From an uncultured Gammaproteobacteria bacterium (GTDB lineage Bacteria > Pseudomonadota > Gammaproteobacteria > Arenicellales > UBA868), in NCBI GenBank assembly GCA_913051905.1, contig CAJXBY010000015.1, forward strand, positions 1-25,898: a stretch of DNA of 25,898 nucleotides. Reading direction: 5' to 3'. Position 1 is the stretch's first letter; each line of letters opens with the position of its first letter. The notes under the pieces are model-generated. The model was not told the DNA's origin and did no database searches. It saw only the letters and a program-made list of their open reading frames with translations. This document shows positions 6,418 to 13,438 of this stretch, one piece after another. The position numbers and the translations under genes were made by a program.

Positions 6418-8472
6418 TCAGGACCGCTGCCGGCGCCGCCTGCGGGATGATGAGGAATTTGGCTTCGGGCTCTGTGACCTGTCAGGCAGTGCAACAACGC
6501 TGGAGAGCTCAGGGTACTTGGCCGTCTTGTGGGGAATCGCCATGGCATCGACAAAGTGTTCCTGAAACCTGGGTTCGACGGCAGTCTCAATCTTTTCGAT
6601 ACGGCGTACTTCTCGCTCGATCTCAAGCCGCGCATTCTGGTCCACCAGAGCAATGTGTGCGCCCGTACCTGCAGCATTACCTGCGGAAGTCACATTGGCA
6701 AGATCACAGTCTGGAATCAGACCGAGGACCATCGCATATTTGACATCGATGTGCGAGCCGAAGGCACCCGCCAGCCGGATCCGGTCGAGCTTCTTTATTC
6801 CGCTGTGATCCATGAGCAGCTGGATGCCCGCATAGAGGGCGGCCTTGGCCAGCTGAACGGCCCGTATGTCATTCTGGGTAATGCGAAGTACAACGCTGCC
6901 GTGACCTTCATAAAGGACATAGGAGAAAGTCCGCTCGTCCGACACGATTCTGGCCGATCGGGAAGACAAACCACCATCGATAACCCCGTCTACCGAACAG
7001 ATTCCTGCCAGCATCATTTCGGCCACAGCTTCGATGATGCCAGACCCGCACACCCCAGTGATCTGCCGCCCGTCGATCTGCCTGTCGAATTCAGGATTAT
7101 CGGACCAGGCTTCACAGCCGATTACTTTGAAACGCGGCTCGAGCGTCTCAGGATCAATCCGGATCCGTTCGATTGCACCCGGCGCCGCCCGCTGGCCACA
7201 GCTGATCTGAGCTCCCTCAAAAGCAGGGCCTGTCGGACTGCTGGCCGCAAGCAGGCGATCTCGATTACCCAGAACAATCTCCGCGTTGGTACCCACGTCA
7301 ACCAGCAGGGTCATCTCCTCCCGCAGATAAGGTGCCTCGGAAAGCACCATGGCGGCCGCGTCAGCCCCCACGTGACCCGCAATGCAGGGCAGAAGGTAGG
7401 CCCGGGTTCCAGGGTGCATCTCGAGCCCCAGATCCGATGCTTTGAGTTCCAGGGCCTGATCAGTAGCCAGTGCAAATGGCGCTCCGCCAAGCTCAACCGG
7501 GCTTACACCCAGCAGCAGGTGGTGCATGATCGGATTCCCGACAAATGTCATGTCGAGCACGTCGCTGGGCTCATAACCGGACTCCCTGCAGACCTCCCGA
7601 CTCAGCTGGAGAACAGCGGAACGAACCACCTCTGTCAGTTCCTTCTCGCCGCCTGGGTGCATCATGACGTAGGACACCCGGCTCATGAGGTCCTCTCCGA
7701 AGCGTATCTGCGGATTCATCATGCCTGAGGAGGCCAGCACCTTACCGCTAGACAGGTCGCAGAGGTGGGTCGCAATCGTGGTCGATCCAATGTCCACCGC
7801 GATCCCCAGCACATGATCGCGAAACCCGGGCCACAGGGCTATGATCTCCCGCTGCCGGAAAACAGCAACGGTGACTCTCCATTCACCTTTGCGCAGGCTC
7901 TCCTGCAGAGCCGGATAGATGTGCAGATCACACTTGAGATCTGTCAGACCCCACTCGAAATCGAGTTCCTGGCAAACCCGTTCCAGGTCTCCCGAGGGAT
8001 CGTGCATATTCGGCTCCGGGACCTCGATCAGGTAAAGGCGTACCAGCGGGTTGACTTCGATATCATGCACTTCGGCCCGCTTGCGTACGACCTGCTTGTG
8101 TACCTGACTGTCCGGCGGCACATCAATTACCACATCGCCGAGAATCCGGGTCGAACAGCTCAGCCGCCGGTCCGGCTCGAGACTGTGAAGGCGGCGATAC
8201 TCGACTTCATTTTCCCCCAGGCCTGACAGGTTCTCCGGCTTTGATTCGATACCGTGCTTGGCAAAGGACCCTTCACTCAACACGACCTGACAGCGGCCAC
8301 AGATCGCTCTCCCTCCACAGACCGAATCGATGTCTACGCCCAGTTCCTGGGCGGCATGCAGAACCGTTGTGCCCGGCGGAAAACGTCCCCGCCGCCCCGA
8401 TGGCGTGAACACCACGAGCAGTTCTCTTTCTGATGGTCCGGCTTGCTCCTGCCCACCGTTTGCCTCAGCCAT
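6418..8472 (-). CDS. Reductive activator of corrinoid proteins (RACo-like, 2Fe-2S ferredoxin + ASKHA ATPase)
   Basis: A 684-residue protein of the RACo/DUF4445 family. The N-terminus is a plant-type [2Fe-2S] ferredoxin domain with C52-x5-C58-x2-C61 and C106. After a linker the ASKHA ATPase core begins at IAVDIGSTTIATHL (about 224-237), with a second phosphate loop LLVDVGTNAEI (389-399) and GVCGSGIIEAVAEM further on. Such proteins use ATP to reduce inactive Co(II) cobalamin on corrinoid proteins to Co(I). The corrinoid protein and methyltransferase in the same operon are the expected partners. The start is ATG 8472, five bases after the GFA gene stop. The C-terminus has an unusual SSSSRRRRRQRS tail. 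It is the last gene of the corrinoid operon. Confidence 0.9.
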   Translation of the reverse strand: MAEANGGQEQAGPSERELLVVFTPSGRRGRFPPGTTVLHAAQELGVDIDSVCGGRAICGRCQVVLSEGSFAKHGIESKPENLSGLGENEVEYRRLHSLEPDRRLSCSTRILGDVVIDVPPDSQVHKQVVRKRAEVHDIEVNPLVRLYLIEVPEPNMHDPSGDLERVCQELDFEWGLTDLKCDLHIYPALQESLRKGEWRVTVAVFRQREIIALWPGFRDHVLGIAVDIGSTTIATHLCDLSSGKVLASSGMMNPQIRFGEDLMSRVSYVMMHPGGEKELTEVVRSAVLQLSREVCRESGYEPSDVLDMTFVGNPIMHHLLLGVSPVELGGAPFALATDQALELKASDLGLEMHPGTRAYLLPCIAGHVGADAAAMVLSEAPYLREEMTLLVDVGTNAEIVLGNRDRLLAASSPTGPAFEGAQISCGQRAAPGAIERIRIDPETLEPRFKVIGCEAWSDNPEFDRQIDGRQITGVCGSGIIEAVAEMMLAGICSVDGVIDGGLSSRSARIVSDERTFSYVLYEGHGSVVLRITQNDIRAVQLAKAALYAGIQLLMDHSGIKKLDRIRLAGAFGSHIDVKYAMVLGLIPDCDLANVTSAGNAAGTGAHIALVDQNARLEIEREVRRIEKIETAVEPRFQEHFVDAMAIPHKTAKYPELSSVVALPDRSQSPKPNSSSSRRRRRQRS

Positions 8473-8477
8473 ATAGC

Positions 8478-8882
8478 CTAACCGTCCTCGCTGGCGCTGC
8501 GCTGCTTTTCATCCGGATGGATCGCGTAATAGTCCGAAGCGTCATCAACATAGATGTGCGATCCGATGTGAAGCCCGGTGGGAAGTTCCAGACTACCGGC
8601 CGCTATCGACAAAGATGAAGATCCGTCCCGCTTCCAGAATAGGCTGGAACCGCACTGTCTGCAGAATCCCCTTTGTGCAATGGCTGAGGATCTGTACCAG
8701 CGCAGGTAATCGCGCCCATGAATTGTCACTTCATTATCCGGCGCTGCTGTTGCGGCCCACAGGTGGCCGCTGTTGCGCCGGCATTGGGAACAATGGCAGA
8801 CCAGGACCTCACGAAGCTCTGCTTCCGTTTCGAACGTCACAGCGCCACACAGGCAACGGCCGCGTTGTTGTTCAGTACTCAT
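8478..8882 (-). CDS. GFA/CENP-V-type zinc protein, possible formaldehyde-related enzyme
   Basis: A 134-residue protein of the glutathione-dependent formaldehyde-activating (GFA)/CENP-V fold. Zinc-binding cysteines occur in the family pattern: GRCLCGAVTFE (C10, C12), CHCSQCRRNSG (C29, C31, C34) and FCRQCGSSLFW (C74, C77). The founding member, Gfa of Paracoccus, was proposed to catalyse formation of S-hydroxymethylglutathione, but most homologues are uncharacterised. Its ATG at 8882 overlaps the methyltransferase stop as ATGA, and RACo begins 5 bases after its end, so it is an integral member of the corrinoid operon. A role in handling formaldehyde released during C1 metabolism is an inference from context. 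Confidence 0.85.
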   Translation of the reverse strand: MSTEQQRGRCLCGAVTFETEAELREVLVCHCSQCRRNSGHLWAATAAPDNEVTIHGRDYLRWYRSSAIAQRGFCRQCGSSLFWKRDGSSSLSIAAGSLELPTGLHIGSHIYVDDASDYYAIHPDEKQRSASEDG

Positions 8883-9787
8883 TTAGACGCTCTGCGCCGA
8901 CGACCTCGACGTTGTTCACGCGTAACCGCTGCGGCAGACATCACCGGTTCCCGGTACTTTCCAATCCAGTGCAGACAATCCGGGTCGTGCCCCATCATGA
9001 CATCTGCTCCGAAAACAGCCTGCATCACTTCCCCGTGTAACGGATTGGTTATTGCCGAGGTCATCCCCGCGGCAATGGACATGGCGAGAAATGCCGAATT
9101 CAGGCCGTTTCGGTTGGGTAATCCGAAGCTGATATTGGATGCCCCGCAGGTCGAATTAACCTTGAGTTCTTCCCGCAGCCTCCGAAGAATGTGCATGACC
9201 TGGCGGCCTGCGTCATTCAGTGCTCCTATGGGCATCACCAGCGGATCGACGATCACATCGTGCCGCCGGATACCATGATCTGCAGCACGCTCGACGATCT
9301 TTCTCGCGACTTCAAAGCGTACGTCCGGATCTTCGGAGATGCCGGTTTCGTCATTGGAAATTGCGACTACAGCTGCATCAAACTTCTTCACCAGCGGCAG
9401 AACGCTTTCAAGGCGTTCCTCTTCACCGGTGACCGAATTGACCAGGGCTTTGCCCTGATAAACTGACAGACCTGCTTCAAGCGCCGCAACAATAGAAGAA
9501 TCAATAGACAACGGTACATCTGTGAGTCCTTGCACGAGCTGTATGCACTCGGCGAGAATCGCCGGCTCATCGGCGAGCGGAATTCCAGCATTCACATCCA
9601 GCATGTGGGCACCCGCCTCAACCTGGGCCAGTGCATCGGTCTCTACCCGACTGTAATCCCCCTGCCGCATCTCTTCAGACAATATCTTTCGGCCCGTGGG
9701 ATTGATCCTCTCGCCGATAATACAGAACCGCTCGTCAAAGCCGATTCGGACTTCCCTGCTGGCGGAACTGACTACGGTTGTCGTCAC
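8879..9787 (-). CDS. Methyltetrahydrofolate:corrinoid methyltransferase (MtgA/AcsE-like)
   Basis: A 302-residue TIM-barrel pterin-binding protein related to the methyltetrahydrofolate-corrinoid methyltransferases AcsE and MtgA and to the folate domain of MetH. Visible motifs are GERINPTG (25-32), DVNAG (64-68), SIDSS (94-98) and GASNISFGLPNR (215-226); the Asn of the SN-x-SFGLP motif contacts the pterin in the family. It would transfer a methyl group between a corrinoid protein and THF; in this operon the direction is probably corrinoid to THF. The start is GTG 9787, overlapping the metF stop as GTGA. The C-terminus ends in an arginine-rich stretch (about 290-302, EQRRGRRRRASK) beyond the barrel. 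Confidence 0.9.
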   Translation of the reverse strand: MTTTVVSSASREVRIGFDERFCIIGERINPTGRKILSEEMRQGDYSRVETDALAQVEAGAHMLDVNAGIPLADEPAILAECIQLVQGLTDVPLSIDSSIVAALEAGLSVYQGKALVNSVTGEEERLESVLPLVKKFDAAVVAISNDETGISEDPDVRFEVARKIVERAADHGIRRHDVIVDPLVMPIGALNDAGRQVMHILRRLREELKVNSTCGASNISFGLPNRNGLNSAFLAMSIAAGMTSAITNPLHGEVMQAVFGADVMMGHDPDCLHWIGKYREPVMSAAAVTREQRRGRRRRASK

Positions 9788-10803
9788 TGGGTGTATCTCC
9801 GGATTGAGGCGGGGGGAACGGACTCAGGGTTCAGCGGTGTACGTCCGCCCAAAACACCGGAGCTTTGTATGATTTCGCCGATCGACTGCTCTTGCCGGTA
9901 AGCCATGATGTGCAGCCCGCTGACGCCTTCGATCTCACGAATCTCCTGCATCAGTTCAATGCAGACTGCTGTGCCTTCGCGTCGTGGATCCCGGGCACTT
10001 TTCAGACGCGAAATCACGTTGTCCGGAATACAGACGCCCGGGACGTTTGTACGAATCCACTCTGCGGCCCGCGCCGACACCAGCGGACCCACCCCTACGA
10101 GAATAAAACAGCGTTCGTGGAGCCCGAGATCACAGACCTGTGACATGTACTTGCGTAGCCTTGGGACGTCAAAACAGTACTGTGTCTGGACGAACTGGGC
10201 ACCCGCTTCGATTTTCTTCTTGAGACGATAGGGACGGTAGTCCAGCGGTGGTGCATAAGGATTGGCGGCAGCCCCGACGAACACCTTCGGTGGCGACGAC
10301 AGTTTACGGTCACTCAGAAACCGGGATTCATCGCGCATACAACAGACCGTTTTGAGCAGTGATATACAGTCGAAGTCGAACACACCCTTGGCATCGGGCT
10401 GGTCTCCCGCCTGTACACCATCACCGGTCAGGCACAGGATATTGCTGACGCCCATTGCAGCAGCACCAAGCACATCGCCTTGAATCGCGATCCGGTTCCG
10501 ATCCCGGCACGAAATCTGCATCACGGTCGAATATCCCGACCGAGTCAGCAGTGAGCACACCCCCACGCTGGACATATGGCAGTTGGCGCCCGAACCATCT
10601 GTTGCGTTTATCGCGTCCACGTGGCCATCAAAATAGGAAGCACGCTGATAGACGTCAGCAGGATCCGCCGAATCCGGGGGAGAAAGTTCCGCTGTTACGG
10701 CAAAATGGCCTCCTCTCAGGACCTGCTCCAGCTGGCCGGCGGAAGAATACCCAGCTCCTGGAGAATCGTGGAACGGTCGAAGCTGATCACCAGCCGGTTT
10801 CAT
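9784..10803 (-). CDS. metF: Methylenetetrahydrofolate reductase MetF
   Basis: A 339-residue MTHFR-family flavoprotein. The catalytic Glu is in VTAELSPPD (E39), matching E. coli Glu28. NILCLTGDG (121-129) carries the conserved Asp, and FVQTQYCFD (204-212) corresponds to the TQ-x-FFD folate-binding strand. It interconverts methylene-THF and methyl-THF. Placed between a MetV-like protein and a methyl-THF:corrinoid methyltransferase, it may run in the oxidative direction to produce methylene-THF from demethylation. The frame is open for 72 more codons upstream, but ATG 10803-10801 overlaps the MetV stop as ATGA and is clearly the start. The first 20 residues are a non-conserved extension. Confidence 0.9.
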   Translation of the reverse strand: MKPAGDQLRPFHDSPGAGYSSAGQLEQVLRGGHFAVTAELSPPDSADPADVYQRASYFDGHVDAINATDGSGANCHMSSVGVCSLLTRSGYSTVMQISCRDRNRIAIQGDVLGAAAMGVSNILCLTGDGVQAGDQPDAKGVFDFDCISLLKTVCCMRDESRFLSDRKLSSPPKVFVGAAANPYAPPLDYRPYRLKKKIEAGAQFVQTQYCFDVPRLRKYMSQVCDLGLHERCFILVGVGPLVSARAAEWIRTNVPGVCIPDNVISRLKSARDPRREGTAVCIELMQEIREIEGVSGLHIMAYRQEQSIGEIIQSSGVLGGRTPLNPESVPPASIRRYTQ

Positions 10804-11276
10804 CTCTGAAGTTCCCTGCCCTGGGGCATGGCAATCTTTCCCAGACGGACCTCCCGCAACCAGGAAGAATGCCCCCGCTGGGTATTTGGCAAAGCCGCCT
10901 GCACCTTGAGCATTCCGGAAGCGTTTCGCATCGTCTTGGAACCCGTCCAGGCATCGACCCAGACACAACGCATGGCTGGCAGGACTTCGCAGCCACCATC
11001 TTCCCGCACGCCGCCGCAAGGCCCATTGCGGAGTTCCTTCGGGCAGTTCATCGGGCAGGACATGCCGCTGTCACCGAGTAGGCAAACCCCACACATGCGG
11101 CAATCGAAAAAGGTCTCCTTAATGCATTTTTCGATGAAGCTGACGGGGCGCTCGATTCGTTCATAGCCGATTATCGACCACAGCGGATGCAGAAATTTAA
11201 GGACACCTTCAAACCATCGATAGATCAGTTCAAGCAGGCGGGCGTTGCGCACCGACCATCTTCGCACCACGTACAC
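10800..11276 (-). CDS. MetV-like cysteine-rich protein (methylenetetrahydrofolate reductase C-terminal domain family)
   Basis: A 158-residue protein of the MTHFR_C family (PF12225), homologous to MetV, which partners MetF in acetogens. Nine cysteines lie in residues 51-104, mainly C59-x2-C62-x2-C65, C74-x3-C78, C87, C96 and C104, enough for iron-sulfur or zinc binding. The NGPCGG segment (84-89) is diagnostic. The start is GTG 11276, with GAGGGGG about 5 bases upstream as a good ribosome binding site, 20 bases after the preceding gene. Its stop overlaps metF as ATGA, consistent with a 1:1 MetV-MetF complex. In acetogens MetV is needed for electron transfer to MetF; the electron partner here is unknown. 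Confidence 0.88.
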   Translation of the reverse strand: MYVVRRWSVRNARLLELIYRWFEGVLKFLHPLWSIIGYERIERPVSFIEKCIKETFFDCRMCGVCLLGDSGMSCPMNCPKELRNGPCGGVREDGGCEVLPAMRCVWVDAWTGSKTMRNASGMLKVQAALPNTQRGHSSWLREVRLGKIAMPQGRELQR

Positions 11277-11296
11277 GGTTCCCCCTCGGATGGGCC

Positions 11297-11602
11297 TTAG
11301 GTGTCTTCCTGACCCATGCCTTTGGCTCGAATCAGCGCCAGCAGATCTTCGTCTGAATAGCGCGCTTCCAGAGAATCTGCAGTTTGCCGGGCGGCTTCTT
11401 CCAAGTTGTCAGAACAGGTCGACGCCTCACGCCGCCATTCACTGAGATACGCATCACTGCTGCCTTTACCCGCACGCATGGCTGCCCTGTCAATAGCTTC
11501 CTGAAAACGGCGGCTCAGTTGAACCTTGCTGGTGGTCCGTCCCTTTTTTGCGATTACCTGTGAGGGGATGTCCCGCCAGTAGACAGTAATCAGTTTAGCC
11601 AT
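11297..11602 (-). CDS. PF13769 'virulence factor' family small protein
   Basis: A 101-residue soluble protein of the family labelled 'virulence factor' (PF13769). The N-terminus MAKLITVYWRDIPSQVIAKK, followed by RRFQEAIDRAAMRAG and SDAYLSEWRR, is characteristic. The name is historical and tells nothing about function. Starts at ATG 11602 (stop-start TGATG overlap with DUF1638) or GTG 11605 (GTGA overlap) are both possible; ATG gives the usual MA-x-L beginning. Overlap with DUF1638 and placement between the corrinoid protein and MetV-MetF suggest it belongs to the corrinoid methyl-transfer system, perhaps as a small subunit, chaperone or assembly factor. No catalytic motif is evident. It is rich in Arg, Ala and Glu and probably helical after the first strand. 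Confidence 0.82.
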   Translation of the reverse strand: MAKLITVYWRDIPSQVIAKKGRTTSKVQLSRRFQEAIDRAAMRAGKGSSDAYLSEWRREASTCSDNLEEAARQTADSLEARYSDEDLLALIRAKGMGQEDT

Positions 11603-12222
11603 CACCGCAGGCCCCCGGTTTGTGGGGGATCTGCGAACCGTCCAATCTGAACAGCGAGCTGCCCATAGCCGGTTGACAGCTGCTCAAACGGCAGCTGAAG
11701 TCGGTCTGCCGCCTGCCGGGCTTTCGCTACAAGTTCAGGTGAGTTCTCTTGAGAAAGGTATAACAGACGGGAATAATTTCCGAAATAAGTGTCCCTGAGA
11801 GACGGATGACGATCAATACCGAGATCCTTAATCACCAGCCGATCAAAATGTCGGGCCAGGAAATCCGTCAGATAAAACGTACCAGGTTCTGCATCCTGCA
11901 GACGGTCAAACACCGAGTAGCCAGCATAGAACTCATAACAATGCGCGCCTTCCAGGCGTTGCACACCTTTTTCCTCCAGCACTCGATCGAGCAGTCCCCC
12001 TGTCCCGCAGTCCGCGTAGGCCACGAAAATTTCGCTGTAGTGCGGCGCCTGAGCTTCGATTTTGCCGCCCACCAGAGGTGGAATTTTCTCCGGCCTATTG
12101 TGGAGACTGGCCGGCAGGCATTGAACATCAATACTTGTCCAGCCGTTCAATTGGATCACCTGCTGAATCTCCCGGGCTAGGGCGCCGCAGGCAATGATCA
12201 ACCTCTTATTGTTCTGGTTCAC
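11602..12222 (-). CDS. DUF1638 family protein, putative part of corrinoid methyl-transfer system
   Basis: A 206-residue protein of DUF1638, a family of unknown function also found in methanogens. Conserved-looking blocks are LIIACGALAREI (C12, E18), CLPASLHNRPEKIP (C35, H41, N42), VAYADCGTGGLLD (D71, C72) and HCYEFYAG (H94, C95, E97). Four cysteines plus His and Glu in the first 100 residues could form a metal or cluster site; that is inference. The start is GTG 12222, with AAGGA about 12 bases upstream. The corrinoid-protein gene lies 112 bases upstream and the PF13769 gene overlaps downstream. It is not a known methyltransferase and has no MttB-like barrel. Family assignment is fairly firm; the role is unknown. 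Confidence 0.82.
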   Translation of the reverse strand: MNQNNKRLIIACGALAREIQQVIQLNGWTSIDVQCLPASLHNRPEKIPPLVGGKIEAQAPHYSEIFVAYADCGTGGLLDRVLEEKGVQRLEGAHCYEFYAGYSVFDRLQDAEPGTFYLTDFLARHFDRLVIKDLGIDRHPSLRDTYFGNYSRLLYLSQENSPELVAKARQAADRLQLPFEQLSTGYGQLAVQIGRFADPPQTGGLR

Positions 12223-12243
12223 TCAACCCGTTCCTTAAGCACA

Positions 12244-12257
12244 CCGGACGCATCCGG
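12244..12257. repeat. Short hairpin between the corrinoid-protein gene and DUF1638
   Basis: CCGGA-CGCA-TCCGG at 12244-12257 forms a GC-rich 5-bp stem with a 4-base loop in the 112-base intercistronic space, close upstream of the DUF1638 ribosome binding site. With no T-run after it, it could tune mRNA stability or lower downstream expression relative to the corrinoid protein. Confidence 0.3.
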
Positions 12258-12334
12258 GCGTAGCAGATTCGCCGGAACGCAACGACGTCTGATGAATTCG
12301 CTGTCTCTCATGTTCGGCTTTTTCGGGCGCTACT

Positions 12335-13042
12335 TCAGGCAGGCAAAGGTTCTCCACGACGCTCTGCGACCAGACGTTTGGCGGTCTCGACTGCAACAGC
12401 CGCATCCCGACAGTAGGCGTCAGCACCGATCGCCGCACCGAATTCCTCGTTCAATGGTGCACCACCGACCATGACGATATAGTCGTCTCGAATCCCCTGT
12501 TCAACCATCGTGTCAATTACGACCTTCATGTAAGGCATGGTGGTTGTCAGCAGGGCGGACATTCCGACGATATCGGGTTTGTGCTCCTCGATCGCCTCGA
12601 GGTAGTTCTCGACGGGATTGTTGATACCGATGTTATAGACCTCGAAACCCGCACCCTCCAGCATCATGCTCACCAGGTTCTTGCCGATATCGTGGATATC
12701 ACCTTTGACCGTTCCGATCACGACCTTACCGACCGTTTCAGCGCCAGTTTCTGCCAGCAGCGGACGCAGAATTGCCATGCCACCTTTCATCGCGTTGGCC
12801 GACATCAGAACTTCCGGGACGAACAATATTCCGTCGCGAAAATCGATACCGACGATACGCATGCCTTCAACCAGCGCATTGGCCAGGAGCTTGTCCGGGG
12901 CCCAACCACGCTCCAGCAGAATGTTGGTGCCTTCTTCGATCTCCTCTTTTAGGCCATCGTAGAGGTCGTCGTGCATCTGCTCAACAAGCTCTTCATCGGA
13001 CAAGGAACGCAGGTCCAGTTCTTCTTCTTCGGTATCGGTCAT
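12335..13042 (-). CDS. Methyltransferase cognate corrinoid protein (B12-binding, MttC/MtbC-like)
   Basis: A 235-residue two-domain corrinoid protein. The N-terminal cap is a helical B12-binding-2 domain (about 20-100), followed by a Rossmann-like B12-binding domain starting at GKVVIGTVKGDIHDIG. The lower-ligand motif D-x-H-x2-G is D115-x-H117-x2-G120. Later blocks MSALLTTTMPYMK and VMVGGAPL are typical of MttC/MtbC/MtaC proteins. It carries the methyl group from a substrate methyltransferase to the folate methyltransferase encoded downstream, and RACo reactivates it. The N-terminus is strongly acidic (MTDTEEEELD...). The start ATG 13042 has AGGA close upstream. It is the first gene of the operon; no MttB/MtgB homologue lies next to it. 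Confidence 0.93.
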   Translation of the reverse strand: MTDTEEEELDLRSLSDEELVEQMHDDLYDGLKEEIEEGTNILLERGWAPDKLLANALVEGMRIVGIDFRDGILFVPEVLMSANAMKGGMAILRPLLAETGAETVGKVVIGTVKGDIHDIGKNLVSMMLEGAGFEVYNIGINNPVENYLEAIEEHKPDIVGMSALLTTTMPYMKVVIDTMVEQGIRDDYIVMVGGAPLNEEFGAAIGADAYCRDAAVAVETAKRLVAERRGEPLPA

Positions 13043-13438
13043 GAGTCCTGAGCTTTCCGGTAGGAAGGTAAATGTTTACACGATGGGTCAGTTCGCCAGA
13101 TTAAAACCTTGCAGCAGCATCGCAAAACTGGCATCGGAGAACAGTCATGGCTATGTGTCCCGGCCACCCGATCGAGAATCGACAGGGCAGGATTCTAGCT
13201 GATCCTGTTCGGACACTGAATCTGTGTACAGCATCTTCGGTTGCACAAACCAGTCCATTCATTCTCGAGTGTTCTCCGGTAAGGAGGAGACAGAACAACG
13301 TAGCGGATTGTAGATTCAGTCGATCTGGATATTGGTTTGGGGGCGACATCAGGCATCTGCTTTGCGACACCGGCCGACTGATTACCGAAGCCAGCCGTGG
13401 TGCCTGCACTCACCGCGCTGCGGCGTGCCGGGCAGGCC
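13043..13438. other. 396-base leader region upstream of the corrinoid operon
   Basis: This non-coding stretch separates the DUF1015 stop (13439) from the corrinoid-protein start and should hold the operon promoter. It contains small hairpins, for example CAGGAT (13188-13193) pairing with ATCCTG (13202-13207). The minus strand was examined for a cobalamin riboswitch B12 box and for glycine-riboswitch cores. Only a loose resemblance (GCAACCGAAGAUGC on the minus strand) was seen and it lacks the rest of the consensus. Short overlapping frames on both strands do not look coding. Confidence 0.4.

Noticed and set aside
6529..7728. 399-residue plus-strand frame opposite the RACo gene
   Set aside because: The opposite strand carries intact ASKHA and ferredoxin motifs; this long open frame is a codon-bias shadow.
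13101..13409. 102-residue minus-strand frame upstream of the corrinoid-protein gene
   Set aside because: It has no ribosome binding site, an odd composition rich in Arg, Ser and Cys, and no family resemblance; likely non-coding leader.
13043..13438. Cobalamin or glycine riboswitch ahead of the corrinoid operon
   Set aside because: No B12 box was found. The only glycine-aptamer-like string is not accompanied by the conserved flanking segments. A covariance-model search with the Rfam cobalamin and glycine models would settle it.
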